From Flammulina velutipes (Eukaryota; Basidiomycota; Agaricomycetes; Agaricales; Physalacriaceae), in assembly GCA_011800155.1 (NCBI GenBank), contig CM022368.1:4030001-4094000 (forward strand): a DNA stretch of 64,000 nt, read 5' to 3'. Both the position numbers and the translations under genes were made by a program. Of this stretch, positions 22,209-34,248 are shown piece by piece (positions within the stretch are counted from its first letter, which is position 1; each line of letters begins with the position of its first letter). Below the pieces are notes generated by a model. It did no database searches, was not told the origin of the DNA, and was given only the letters and a program-made list of their open reading frames with translations.

Positions 22209-24715
22209 TTAGACGTTCAAACCCAGCAAAGTCAACACCACTGCGGTCGACTCTTCCTCTGCGTTGACATCACCCAAATAACCGAGATAGCCTTTACCCA
22301 CCCGAGCCCGGACGACAGGAGCTTCAAGGCCATTCCCACTGTTTTCAGACTCTAGGTACACCGCATGTTTCTTCTCGATTCCCTGCAACGAAACCGCTTT
22401 CATGCTGTACGACACTGTCAATGAGTTTTCGCCCATTCCCGCAACAGCACTGCTTTGAAGATCAAAGTCGCGGCGACCGTAAGAACCCATCTGCCAGGAA
22501 AGATTCCAAGGCGTGCTCCAGAATTTCTTCATGTCTGGCGGTGAAATGAAGGAGCTGAATAGGCCTGCGAAGACTGCGATACCGCCGTCATGGACAAACT
22601 TATGCAGGGATTGGGAGACTCGGGAGTGTTTCGCGGATGCGATACCTGGGTCGACGACAAGAACGGCTTTGAGGTTGGGAGACGAGAGGAATTTTGTGGC
22701 GTCGTTCGTAGTGGAGGCCTGCTCGACGCGGGTCTTCGACCTTAAACCAGAAAGAAGATGCGTATGTATTTCGTCGAAGAAAGAAAAGTTCTCGAGGGAG
22801 AGGAGAAGAATGAATGTCTCCTGTGATGAAGTGGCTGCGTGGTCTACGGGAGCAACACTCATTGAGGGTGGCTTGTGGTCCAGATATCCCAACATCGAAA
22901 GAACGATCGGTGTGCACTCTGGTTCGCCATTGACATCTCCGACGTAACCAAAAAATCCATCGCCAATCCGAATATGGACCAAGGGCGATTCCTGTACGTT
23001 CTGGATAGGAATATTGGGGAAAACGCGTGATTCCAGACGTGACTCGTTGGTTGGAAGATACATCCCAGCACCCGGCTCCAAACCAGCAATGTGAACGGCT
23101 TTGATACTGATGTCATTCGGGAGAGAAGGATTGAGCTTCACGAGATTATGGGTTTCTTTTTTGTAGAGGGTGGTACGATGATAATCCCCGATCGTCCATG
23201 GCAATCCCCACGCCTCGAAGAATGTCGTGTCAAGGCTCATGTTGTTGCTGAATTGGCCCCCAACGACGACTGTGCCACCGCGTTTCGCATACGCGATAAC
23301 GCGTCGTAGGATACGGCCATGTTTGGCGCGTGATACACCTGCATCTGCGATGATGATGCCTAGGATGTCCGGGGAATCAAGATGCAAAAGGGCAGCAGTA
23401 GATGTTTTGACAAGCTTGACATGTGCTTTCGCTTCAAGAGCCGAGAACAGATGCTTGTGGATGGTGGAAATGTAGTCCACGTATTCGAGAGAGATGACCA
23501 AGAAGAATGGAGAGGTGGGAACATTGCAGCCAGATAGGTTGGATCGCAACCTTTTCTTTGACGTTGTGGTGGTCGCTTTGTGAGCCTCTGTCTCGTCGTC
23601 CGAAAGTTCGTAACGACAGAACGGGCCACTGAATTGGTGGCGGACAACGGATGTCTCTGTCTCGCGGTTGTTGATAGCCTGGATCAGGCTTGGATCGTTC
23701 CACCATCCATGTGCTGGAAGATGCAGCTTGTCATGGGAGTATGGACATTTGTCTTCACTGCGTTTGCATCGATCCAACAGGAAATAGAGACAGACGTTTC
23801 TACCTCTGGAAAAAGAATAAGAGGAATGATCTGAGCCTCGGAATGTCAAGATCTTACACGTCGTCTCTTACACTTTTCCCATCATAAGAATGCGAGGAAG
23901 GACATGCACCACCAAGATCACATCCTCCGTGATTATAAGAATAGCATGGGGCGCCGTCGCCGATGTGGCGACTGTCGGATGAGTCGGAGTATACATCAGA
24001 TTCGTAGCCTCCGTCTTTCCGATCAGGTGCGCCGTATTCGGTCTTGTCATATTCCTCGTCGGATTCGGTACCTTCAGCGCCACGCTTCAAAGCATTTTTT
24101 GCCTGGTCAACCATCTTTTTTACTTCACGGTCCCTAGGATTACCAGAGAGAGCTGCTTCGAAGTCTGAAGGACAAGGTAAGAGAAGTCTTATCCAAATCA
24201 GGACCACAAACCGAGCATTGCACCGCGAAACCGTTTGAGGGCATATCGAGCCTGTCCTCGTCTATATCTTGCTTTGACTGAGGTCGGATCGTGTTCCAGA
24301 ACTCTGGACGCACATTCCTCCGCGTCTTCAAAACTGTCAAAGATAGAATACATATTACACGTGCAAACCACGACGCCTCACCATTCCATCTGCAGAAAGG
24401 CAGCCGCGATGTTGCTCAGTATGAGCGGGTTGGTCCCGCCTACAATCAGCGCCTCTTCATATTTCGATACAGCAGATGGATACAGCCCTTTCTTATAAAG
24501 ATCATTCCCCTTCACAAAATGTAAGCTAACATTAGGACAATTTGAAGAGCACTGGCACTTGCGTCGTTCTTGATTTTCTCGGCTTCTACACGGTTCGCCT
24601 TCTTCTTGGTTGCCCTAGCCTCCCGTCTAGCCTCTAATCTGGATGTGTTTGAGACATTGGCAGACTGGGAAGACGACGAAGCGCGTTGGTGAATTGACGC
24701 GTCGTTCATGTTCAT
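22209..24715 (-). CDS. TPR + CCCH zinc-finger protein with duplicated C-terminal domain
   Basis: The minus-strand gene starts at the ATG at 24715 (MNMNDASIHQ...). A charged helix leads into TPR-like repeats (NDGNDLYKKGLYPSAVSKY; FEDAEECASRVLEHDP; DFEAALSGNPRDREVKK). An acidic linker and two CCCH fingers follow: CYSYNHGGCDLGGACPSSH and CLYFLLDRCKRSEDKCPYSH. The remaining 450 residues are two copies of one domain: TSPFFLVISLEYVDYISTIH pairs with TFILLLSLENFSFFDEIHTH, and VHIRIGDGFFGYVGDVNGE with VRARVGKGYLGYLGDVNAEE. CCCH fingers usually bind RNA and TPRs bind proteins, so an RNA-regulatory role is a guess. The first intron looks like GC-AG. The exact splice between the two fingers (about 23820-23875) is uncertain. 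The C-terminal domain is not one I recognise. Confidence 0.8.
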
Positions 24716-24933
24716 GGTGAGAAGATGAAATTTGGGGCGGAGATAGCCGAACCTCAGTAACATGCTCGGCCAAATGCTCTTGGACCAGCCACCACGATCA
24801 GCCCACTGACGTCTACTTTTCGACGCGTCGAATACAAGGTTTTACGCGACGCAAATACCGAAAACTCCATGCGGAAGTGTTGGTCGCTCAAATAGGACCG
24901 CCATGATCTCATCGTACCTTTCGTTACACCACC

Positions 24934-27900
24934 ATGCCTCAATCGACGGATAGCGAGTCAAATGTCGACCAAGACCCACCGCCGTATATCAGTACGCCGG
25001 TCATACTTGCATTGGGTCTTAATCTGACGATATCCAGACTACAACTCGTTCACGAACCAAGGCAAAGGCCTCGCGTCCTCCGCATTCCTTACTGAAGATG
25101 GCCGCATCTCAATATCCTTCGATTTGAAGCAAAAGTTACCTGATTTACCCAAGGAATACGCCAGAGATATAGACGAATTCGCTGTCGATACGGTGGAATG
25201 GCGAAATGTTCCCAAATTGAGCATTGTTATATTGATTGTTGGAAGCCGAGGTAGGTTCTACAGCTCGTCTCAACAATATTTGGACCTTACCCATCCTCCC
25301 AGGCGACGTTCAGCCTTACCTTGCTCTCGGAAAGAGACTACTCAAGGATGGTCACAGAATTCGACTTGCCTCTCATGAAACCTTCAGATCATTCGTGAAC
25401 GACGCCGGCCTTGAATTCTTCGATATCGGAGGCAATCCTCAGGATCTCATGAGCTACATGGTCAAGAGTGCGAGAACATATGATTAAATTTCTTTTGACA
25501 CGTTCTGATTTTCCCCAGATCCTGGTCTCATGCCAGGCATGGAATCGTTGACGAATGGGGACATTAGCAGGAAGCGGGAAATGCTCAAGGAAATGATATC
25601 TGGATGTTGGATGGCCTGCCATGCTCCTTGCCCCAAGACCGGGCAGTCTTTCGCTGCAGATGCCATTATCTCGAACCCTCCGGCGTTCGCTCACGTCCAC
25701 TGCGCGGAAGCCCTCGGCGTGCCTTTACAGATGTCCTTCAGTGCGTCTTTTTCAACCTTTTATTTGATCCCACAACTTACCTCCCATACAGCTATGCCAT
25801 GGTATGATCTACATTTGGTGTACTCATCCTCTATCTCACACGGCTGTAGGAGCCCCACAACATCCTTTCCCCATCCCCTTGTCAATATCAATAAATCGAA
25901 CGCTGAGGAGGGCCTCACCAATTATCTAACTTATCCGCTTGCAGAAATTATGACTTGGCAAGGGTATGTTCAAGTCGGTGCGTACCATTGTTGCAGCGAC
26001 TAACGGTGGTCCACAGGATTGGCGACATAATCAATAAATTTCGCAAGAAGTCACTGGGACTCCAATCTCTTTCGTTGCGGTCAGGTCCAGGACTTGTAGA
26101 GACCATGAAAGTTCCTTGGACTTATTGCATGAGCCCCACTTTGGTTCCCAAGCCGAGAGATTGGAAGAATCACATAGGTTTGTTCCCGCTGGACTCTCCA
26201 CTTCACGCCCTTTTATTTACACGCAGTTACAGACATTGTGGGCTTCTACTTCCTTGATTTGGCCACCAGCTACACACCTGCGGATGACCTCGCCGCCTTT
26301 TTAGCTCATGGTTCAGCGCCGCTGTACATTGGGTGCGTACACCGTTCTCGCAAAATGATGTAAAATACTCAACATTGTTTAGCTTTGGCTCAGTTGTCGT
26401 TGACGATCCCGTTTCTATGTCTAGTGAGTAGTTCTCAGTCCACAACGTTGCCCTTTCCCTCATCGCGTCCATCAGAGACGATATTCGAGGCAACAAAGAA
26501 AGCTGGTGTACGGGCTCTAGTTTCCGCAGGCTGGGTAAGTGCTATCTGCTCTATGACTTTTGGATCTCATCCATATCTAGGGAGGATTGGGTGGAATTTC
26601 AGTCCCAGATCATATCTTCATCCTCGGAAATGTCCCTCACGATTGGCTTTTCGCTCAAGGACGTGTCACAGCTGTTATTCACCACGGAGGCGCAGGCACG
26701 ACGGCTGCTGGACTCGCTAATGGCCTTCCAACATTGGTGGTACCTTTCTTCGGCGATCAAGGTTTCTGGGGTAACATGATACATCGAGCAGGCGCTGGGC
26801 CTAAACCTATACCGCCACGCGAGGTTTCTGTAGAGAACTTGACAGAGGCTATCAAGATCTTAGTCAGCGATAACACGAAGACAGCTGCTGGGACGATGGC
26901 AGAACAGATAAAGAAAGAGGTGAGTTCGTTCATAAATGTCAGTGTGGAAAACTGAAGAAGACTCAGGATGGAGTTAACAGTGGCGTGGAGAGCTTCTATA
27001 GACATTTGCCACTGCGAAACATGCGCTGTGATTTGGACCCTTCGAGATTAGCTGTTTGGTGGTCGACTGAGCATGTATGTTATGAATTGGTCATTATTGT
27101 CCTCACTAAGAACCTTTTACAGTGTCTCAAAATGAGTGCATTTGCAGTGCAAACATTGGCGGATGCCAAGAAGCTCGACGTGAATATTCTAGATGTGCAT
27201 CGTATGTTAACCCGTCACTGTCCAGATGTCGTTCTCATATCGTCGCATAGGCACCAAAGAGTATAACTCCCAGAAAGCTATCACGGATCCTGTTACTGGA
27301 GGCGGAAGCGCCATCTTCTGGACGATCACTCATTACTATGCTGGCATTGCGGAGATCTTCTAGTACGTCACTTCGATTGCTGGATCTTATCACATAGTGA
27401 ACTGTATCTAGTTCGCCAGTACAAGGAGTCATCCACACCACGACCGCAATACCCAAGGGTATGTCTGATCACTACCACGAAGTATTCACTAACTGGCAGA
27501 TGCAGGTGTAATGAAAATAATATCCTCGATGTCTGAAGGATTCCACAATACACCCAAGCTCTATGGCTCGAATGTACGTGAACGTGGAAAAGTGACGAAC
27601 TTCAGCACTGGGATGAAGGAAGGCGGGAAGGTCAATTCTTTCCTCTCTCTCAAAAGCCACCTCTGAATTGAACGGCTTCTAGGGACTCGTATACGGATAC
27701 TACGACGGCATAACCGGTCTTATTCGGGAACCGTATGAAGGAGCAAAGAAAGAGGTATATCCCTTGCCGTTAAATCACTGTGCACTTTCTCATGGGCGAT
27801 AGGGATTCATCGGGGCAATCAAAGGCTCAGCAAGAAGCTGTGGGTCCCATCTCCCTGTTCGAAGACGTCAATCTCATTGCGTATAGACATCAACGCGACT

Positions 27901-28416
27901 ATGAAACCCGCTGCAGGGATTGTTGGTTTGATCGCTAGTCCACTTCAAGGGGCATGGAAGAGCGCGCGCCCCGACGTAACGGCCGTCCTTGACGTCAGTC
28001 AACGCGGCACTCGAATTGCGCAGGGCGTGGAGGCTGTTCAGAAGAGCTCACAGGCTGAACGGAGCGAGATCACTAGGAAGTTTGAAGAGGCTATGAAGTC
28101 AACGCAGGAGCGGAGGGAGACCATCGCGAAGTTGGCTGAACAGGCTATCCTCGAGGAGTCCGCGCCTCCGATGCCCCGATCGGAAGAACCTATGAGATTG
28201 GCGGAGGGCTCTTCGTCTGCTAGTCCAACTGAAGTCACGGGGACAAGTTCTCAGAGTGGTGCTCTAAACGCAGAAGAGGATGACGACGCTGCGTTTGTGC
28301 GAGAAATGGAGCTGGCGAAGCAGATGTCACAAACGACGTCGACTGAGGAAGAGGAACAATTCGAAAGAGACCTCTTGGCGGCGCAGGCACTTTCGTTAGC
28401 AGAGCAGAGTCGATGA
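24934..28416 (+). CDS. GT1 sterol-glucosyltransferase-like protein with VPS13/ATG2-like tail
   Basis: A multi-exon gene of roughly 900 residues. After an N-terminal lead the GT-B fold begins: IVGSRGDVQPYLALGKRLLK (two exons), PLYIGFGSVVVDDPVSM, the C-terminal donor site GNVPHDWLFAQGRVTAVIHH followed by GGAGTTAAGLANGLP, and PFFGDQGFWG. The H-x-G-G-A-G-T signature places it with the sterol/UDP-glucosyltransferase group of GT1. No GRAM or PH domain like that of fungal Atg26 is visible. Downstream, GKGLVYGYYDGITGLIREPY and KEGFIGAIKG...AAGIVGLIASPLQGAW resemble the C-terminal GLxGLxxxPxxG segments of VPS13/ATG2. The tail ends in acidic helices (DDAAFVREMELAKQMSQ; EEEEQFERDLLAAQALSLAE) that look like ubiquitin-interacting motifs. 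It probably glucosylates a membrane sterol or lipid; the substrate is inferred. Confidence 0.88.
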
Positions 28417-28562
28417 AGTTTAGATTGTTGGAAGGACGCTTGGATTTATTGATATCTATATCACTTTGGTAGCTGAATACACATACTTGTCAAGGCCAAA
28501 TTTTCTATACCTGTATTTCTCGCCGTCACATTCGTCACAAACTATCTTTGCTTTCGATCCTC

Positions 28563-30010
28563 ATGGTCTTGATGACTATTTTGGCGCTGTGCGCTTCGCT
28601 TTCGACTTTCACTATCGCTTTGCCGTTGATTGTTTTCGATTCTCTTCCTGGAAATGCCCAAATGACCGACATCGCTTCTACAACGGTCACGCAAGACTTG
28701 CTGCCTACTAGCTCGATCGTCTTTTTCATCCCGCCCCTAGTACCTACAGCTCTGCCATCCACCTCGCCCAGTATTTATACAGAAGTCATCACAAAAACTA
28801 TCGAAACGCCCATTATCGAGATAACTCAAGTCGAAGAAACGTATATTACGACCACCCAACTTGTCACCACAGATGCCACAGTCACTAACGTCGTTACCGT
28901 CTATCTTCCTTCTCCGTCAGAACCGCCTTCACCTCCTCCAGCTGCATGGAGTGCGCCCGCCCATATGACAGATTTACTGGCTTTCAACACGTCTGCGACA
29001 GGTCTCCCAAGAAATCTCGAGCTCGTCGACGAAATACCCGCCAGCGCAAGTCCCACCACGTACGTTGTCGATGCTGCGCCGACGACCACGCCTGTCGAGA
29101 ACAATTCCTCCATTCTTCAAGTCTTCTACCCCGCCAATTCGATCAATCCTGGCAACAAGGACAGACCTTACGGCGGAACTCAGTTCTACGCAGAGCCATT
29201 GGATATCACCCAAGCGCAGAACGTTACGATGACTTTCAGGGTGTTCTTTCCTGTCGATTTCGATTTCGTGCGGGGTGGGAAACTGCCTGGATTGTACGGA
29301 GGTCATACTGGTTGCTCTGGAGGTAACGCGGCTTGGGATTGCTTCAGCACTCGGCTTATGTGGAGGAAAGATGGAGAGGGCGAACTTTACCTGGCAAGTA
29401 ATTCTCCTATATTTATTGGCGTAGAAAACTTATCTTGACTATATAGTACGCTCCGAAAGACAAGCAGACGACCTCCCTGTGTCGCGATCCGGGATCGGTC
29501 TGTGATACTGCCTACGGTTTCTCCATCGGTCGTGGATCCTTCAACTACCCCAGAGGCGCATGGACGACCCTTACCCAGACGGTAGTCCTCAACACTCCTG
29601 GCAAGCAGAATGGCGTTTTCACCCTCGATGTCAACGACGAGCGAATTATCAGTCGTGATGATGTCTACTTCCGTGACCAGATCTCGAAAGTAGCTGACCC
29701 CGTCAAGCCTTCGCAGCCGAAGAACCAAGGGATCCTCGGCGGTCTTTTGGGTGGTATATTGCGCCGGTTCAATGGCGGGCAGTGGAGTGTTGCTCTAGAT
29801 GTTGCACCATCTTTTAGCGTGGCGGAAGAAGAAGATGTACAGGAAGTGGGATTTCTTGGTATTTTCTTCAGGTATGCGCTATGGTTACTTCTCCGGATTA
29901 GACGCTCATGCGATAACAGCACATTCTTTGGAGGACACGAAGACCAGTGGGCGTCGTCGAAAGATCAATATGCTTGGTTCAAGGACTTTGCCCTGGCGTC
30001 AAACGGATGA
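28563..30010 (+). CDS. secreted polysaccharide lyase 14-like protein
   Basis: Exons 28563-29393, 29447-29871 and 29920-30010 give 448 residues. The ATG at 28563 opens a secretion signal (MVLMTILALCASLSTFTIAL). A 100-residue Thr/Val/Pro-rich stalk follows (TYITTTQLVTTDATVTNVVT), then the catalytic-type beta-jelly-roll: NKDRPYGGTQFYAEPLDIT, FFPVDFDFVRGGKLPGLYGG, CFSTRLMWRKDGEGELYLYA and GRGSFNYPRGAWTTLTQTV. These match PL14-like domains (alginate/glucuronan lyase relatives) common in basidiomycetes. The secreted enzyme should cleave uronic-acid polymers by beta-elimination. The 29394-29446 intron starts with GCAAGT; only a GC donor keeps the frame. There is a glycine-rich loop near residue 385 (GILGGLLGGILRR). 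Confidence 0.9.
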
Positions 30011-30118
30011 TTCGCGTGTTTGTTTGCTCAAAGTTTTGGTTGTTACAGTACGATTACAGTTTACACGTCCAAAGTACTGGTACATGCACATATACACAAT
30101 CCCACGATCTTTTTTTAT

Positions 30119-32063
30119 TCATTCTCCAGTCTGATTGTCAACGTCCATCGATCTGTTCTCTAGCTCTGGTGAAGATGCGTCATCTTCCACTGTTTGTGCA
30201 CTTTTCACCCGACCGCGACCGCCTCTTGCCCCTCTTCCTCTACCTCGGGCGCGTTTTGCAGGAGGACTCGGAATGTCGCTGCTACTCTCAGAAAGGTCGT
30301 CATCATCATCATCTCGATCCCGGGCACTGGCTGCGCCTCTCCCTCTTCGACCTCTACCTCGCCCTCCTCTTCGACCGCCTCGGGGTTTGCGAACTGTCGG
30401 TGACCTTGTCGCTGTCGTAGAAGCAGCGCTTGCCGGAGGTTCAACGACGTGATGATCCACATCCTGTTCCCCGTCGTAAAACTCGTTCCTGGCCATAGTA
30501 CGGTCATTTCTGTCCTCTCCGGCCAATGCAGTGCTCATCTCCTCGACCTTCTCCTCATGCGTGCGGTCTTCGTCATCCAAGAAGCCTTGCAAGTTCGGGG
30601 GGATTTCTTGCATCGCTACACTCGGAGCACCCTGCAGATATCGTAGCTTGTTCTTGATACTAACGGTGATGCGCTGCAAGGACGCTGGCGTGTTGAGATT
30701 TTCAACTTTTCCTGTGAGTGGAGGATGGAGTTTCCAATGAGAGTCGACGAAGAAGGAGTCGTAGACAGTAGATGGGAGTTCGTTGGGTATGGAGGCGCCG
30801 ACGAGAACGGCTGTTTCGTAGGTCCAGCATCGCGAAACGTTCTTGATGGTGTAGCCACCGCCTCCGACGATGAGAAGGGGGACGTTGAAGCTTCGTACGA
30901 AGTTGACGCATTCGCCGTGAGCAGCAATGGAAAGGTTGAAAGCCCCAAGACGATCACAGCCTAGTGAATCTGCGCCGCACTGAAGCACGATTGCTGAAGG
31001 GCTGAAAGCGTTGACAGTGTCCCCGATGACGGTTTTGAATATGGTAGAGTACATCTCATCGTCGATGCCGTCTTGAAGAGGTACGTTCAGACAAAAGTGC
31101 TTGCCCAAACCACTCCCGCTGTCGTCTAGCTTTCCTGTACCGGGAAAAAAGTCGCCAGTGTATTTGTGGAAAGACACAGTCATGACACGATTTGACTCGT
31201 AAAATGCGAACTCGACGCCGTCCCCGTGGTGGATGTCGATGTCAATGTAGAGCACTCGGGGATGATATCTAATAAAGAGGCGACTTCAGCAGCAATTTTG
31301 TAGGAGGCATAGCGCATCTACCTTAAAAGCTCTAATATCCCGAGAACGATGTCATTGGTATAACAGAATCCGCTGGCTTCACCACGCTTAGCGTGATGAA
31401 GGCCACCAGACCAGTTGATGGCGATATCCGTGGTTCCTGCACAAAGTTTGCGCGCAGCAGCTAGAGATCCTCCCGAGGACATTCGGCAGAAGTCGTACAT
31501 GTCCGAGAACACAGGACAGTCTTCGCCACAGTTAAAAACGTCTAACATGTCCTTCATGGTGTTTTGGTTCTGGGGTGTCACTCTGAAAGCTCAGTGGGTA
31601 AGTACGTCCGCTATCGAGCGAAATGATACGGCTTACTTGGATAGAAAATCAATGTAGTCGGAGTCATGGTATGCTTCGAGTTCTGCGCGAGTTGCTCGCC
31701 TTACATCATAGATGTGATGCAACTGCTTATCCAGTCCGTATCCAAGTACAAGCGCGTTTGTCAGAGTGAGACGATGGGGCTTCATTGGATGTCGTTCCTA
31801 TTGGCAGCCGGTGAGTATCGTAAGCTGAAGGATACGAAAATGAACATACCCCGTAATGATGTGCACCGACATCTTTAGGAAAGTAATAGGACACTATAGG
31901 GCGTGAATGGGGCTATTTTTCGAGATTCGTCAGGTGTTCAGGAGTTCAAGGAGAGATTTACATTTATACGTTCAGTTATGGGCTGGGCTGTGCCGTGTAT
32001 TCCACGATCTGAGAAATACGGAGTTGAAGAAAACGTTGATGATCTATTCTGGGCCCCAGCCAT
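30119..32063 (-). CDS. HOS2: class I histone deacetylase (HOS2/HDAC3 type) with RGG tail
   Basis: Minus-strand exons from the ATG at 32063 rebuild a zinc-dependent deacetylase: [34 protein letters not shown], then [20 protein letters not shown] with the catalytic His pair, [17 protein letters not shown] with zinc ligands, [19 protein letters not shown], and [29 protein letters not shown] and [10 protein letters not shown] agree best with the HOS2/HDAC3 branch, but Rpd3 is not excluded. The last 130 residues are unusual: repeated Arg-Gly runs ([31 protein letters not shown]) interleaved with Asp/Glu/Ser clusters. These may bind nucleic acid or be methylated. The enzyme removes acetyl groups from histone tails within a co-repressor complex in the nucleus. 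The first exon is the least certain part. Confidence 0.9.
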
Positions 32064-32522
32064 GATGGGGTATTAGTTCCCTACAAGACTCGAAGTTAGT
32101 TTCTGAATTACGCCGAGAGGATGTGGCGCAGTTAATTAGCTACTGACGGAGTTTACGATATGCGTCGGACCGTAGGGAGAAAAGATGTGTCAAGAGATTA
32201 CAAGGCCACAGAGAAAAAGTATGAATAAAGATAGTCAAATAAAGCAGTCTAGTTGAAGGTTTCGAGGAAGGAAGGAACTCGCACAAGTCGAAGTTCAATT
32301 GGCCAAATATTTGTACACTTGACGTCGGGTTCGGCTTGTCCTCGGCTTTAATGTCGCCCGCACACCTCGTTAGGACCTCGACGGTCACCTACTAAATCGA
32401 CAACACCAACGGCGGGCGTGTAAGATTGTAACTGTATTGGGGCGGTATGTTCGTCGTCTTTAACACGATCTATTCTTATAAAGGATCTAAAATTTCAAGT
32501 CTATCTCTGCGCCCGACTCTGG

Positions 32523-33601
32523 ATGATTATGCGGCATGGAATATTCCTCGTCTTGTCAGCCCTCGTTGTACAAGTCCTTTCATCTGCAGGCGACAGGTCG
32601 AAAATTTTCCGGGATTGCTTAGCTCGCTGTGAAGAGGTGCAATGCGATCCGAAAGTTTCAGCAGGCCTTCCTATTGCGCTCAGGCTAGCAGCATGGACTT
32701 GCTCGGACGACTGCAAATACCGCTGCATGCATGCGACGACGACACGCGAAGTCGAAATGGGCCTTCGGGTTAAACAGTATTACGGGAAATGGCCTTTCTG
32801 GCGATTGGGCGGCATACAGGAACCAGCCTCTGTCGCATTTTCCCTGCTCAACCTGTGGACGCATCTTCGTGGGGGAGCCAAAATACGTAGAGAAATCTCC
32901 CGAGATCACCCCTTGAAATTCTACTACCTTACTTGGTCGTTCGTGAGTGTTAATACGTGGATATGGTCCTCTGTCTTTCACACTCGAGGTAAGGCGTACA
33001 AGCCGAATTTGTGTTCTGAATTCACGAGATTTTATCAGATCTGGCAGTCACAGAGAAACTGGACTACTTTTCCGCTGCCCTCACGATTCTATTTGGCCTG
33101 TATATTTCTGTCATCCGCGTATTTCATCTATATCCAACTGCCACAAAATCACAGCTCACGCTCACGACGTCCGACTCTCCTGGCAGGCGTAGCCGACCCA
33201 GAGTCATTTGGTCATCGATATGCATCTTAGCCTTCGTAGGCCATGTGGCGTATTTGACTCTGCCGCCCAATTTTGATTACCTCTACAACATCATTTTCAA
33301 CGCTACAGTCGGGCTGTCCCACAACCTCGTATGGTTGTTCTATGCCCTTCCTCACCAGCGTATTCGGAGGTTCCCGTCCCGACCGAAATCGTACAGACCT
33401 GCTTTTATAAAGAAGGCTGGCATCCTCGTTGGATTTATGACCGCTGCGGTGTGTCTGGAACTCTTTGACTTCCCACCATGGGGCCGCACTATCGATGCTC
33501 ATTCTCTTTGGCATCTCTCGACGGCACTTATCGCTCCTCATTGGTACCGCTTTTTAGTGGAAGACTTACAGGACGAGAGCTGGCACGATCATAGGCTATG
33601 A
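32523..33601 (+). CDS. PER1: PER1/PGAP3 GPI-remodelling protein
   Basis: Two exons (32523-32988, 33039-33601) give 342 residues. A signal peptide (MRHGIFLVLSALVVQVLSSA) is followed by a Cys-rich luminal part (CLARCEEVQCDP, CSDDCKYRCMH) and seven hydrophobic helices. Diagnostic Per1 segments are KWPFWRLGGIQEPASVAFS, TWIWSSVFHTRDLAVTEKLD with DYFSA, and DAHSLWHLSTALIAPHWYRF near the end. The family belongs to the CREST superfamily of putative membrane hydrolases; its conserved His and Asp residues (HTRD, DAHSLWH) are present. Per1 in the ER removes the sn-2 acyl chain during GPI lipid remodelling. It could start at ATG 32523 or 32529; the signal peptide is kept either way. Confidence 0.95.
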
Positions 33602-34248
33602 ATCTATTTAGTGAGTCGTTTGTTAGGTTACCAACACCCCCACTGAGCCAGGCCGTCATAGAGAGTTATCCTCAGTAACCTGTACTTTTTTATATCGTGG
33701 AATTTGATTGCCAAGAGCGTCTTTCGGAAGTGGTACGGTTAAACATGGTTGTTTGCTCTTACTTCGGTGTGGGCGCGTGGAAGGTAACGCTCAATGTCAA
33801 CCCACAGCAGCCGTCTTTGGTTGAATGGAAGTCAGTCATGTCCACCCCAAACCCTGGATGCAAGATGCCGTTCTTTCAGTCTGGCGGATTAAAAAATTAT
33901 GGGGTACGCGAATTTCTGAAACGTCTTCTCTGCATATCCACCATGTTCCATACGCGGAAGCTTGCTTATTGTACTTTTCTCGCATGGAATGGAGGCGACA
34001 GAGAACAAGGCGCAAGTGCCTAAACGGGCGAATTAATTACGTAATGTTTGTGCACTAAGGGCAAGCCAAACAACGCGCACAATGTTTATTGTTCGCTTTT
34101 ATTGTTTTCAACGCCGGCTTCCACAAAGGTAACAAAGGCCTTCTGAAGGTCGGAAACAAGGGACGTCGTTCGGACCACCTTATTTGGAGAGCAGCAGGTC
34201 TGCGCATCTTGTGTTTCCACTTCCACTCATCTCATACTCGCCGGCGCG
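33602..34248. other. intergenic, nothing clear
   Basis: 650 bp between PER1 and the cysteine-rich membrane protein. One 108-codon ATG-type frame occurs near 33697-34023 but has no recognisable sequence, signal or splice context. Likely the 3' UTR of PER1 plus the promoter of the next gene. Confidence 0.45.

Noticed and set aside
30135..30452. Plus-strand Ser/Pro/Arg-rich frame
   Set aside because: It is the complement of the Arg-Gly tail of the histone deacetylase; repetitive codons open several frames at once.
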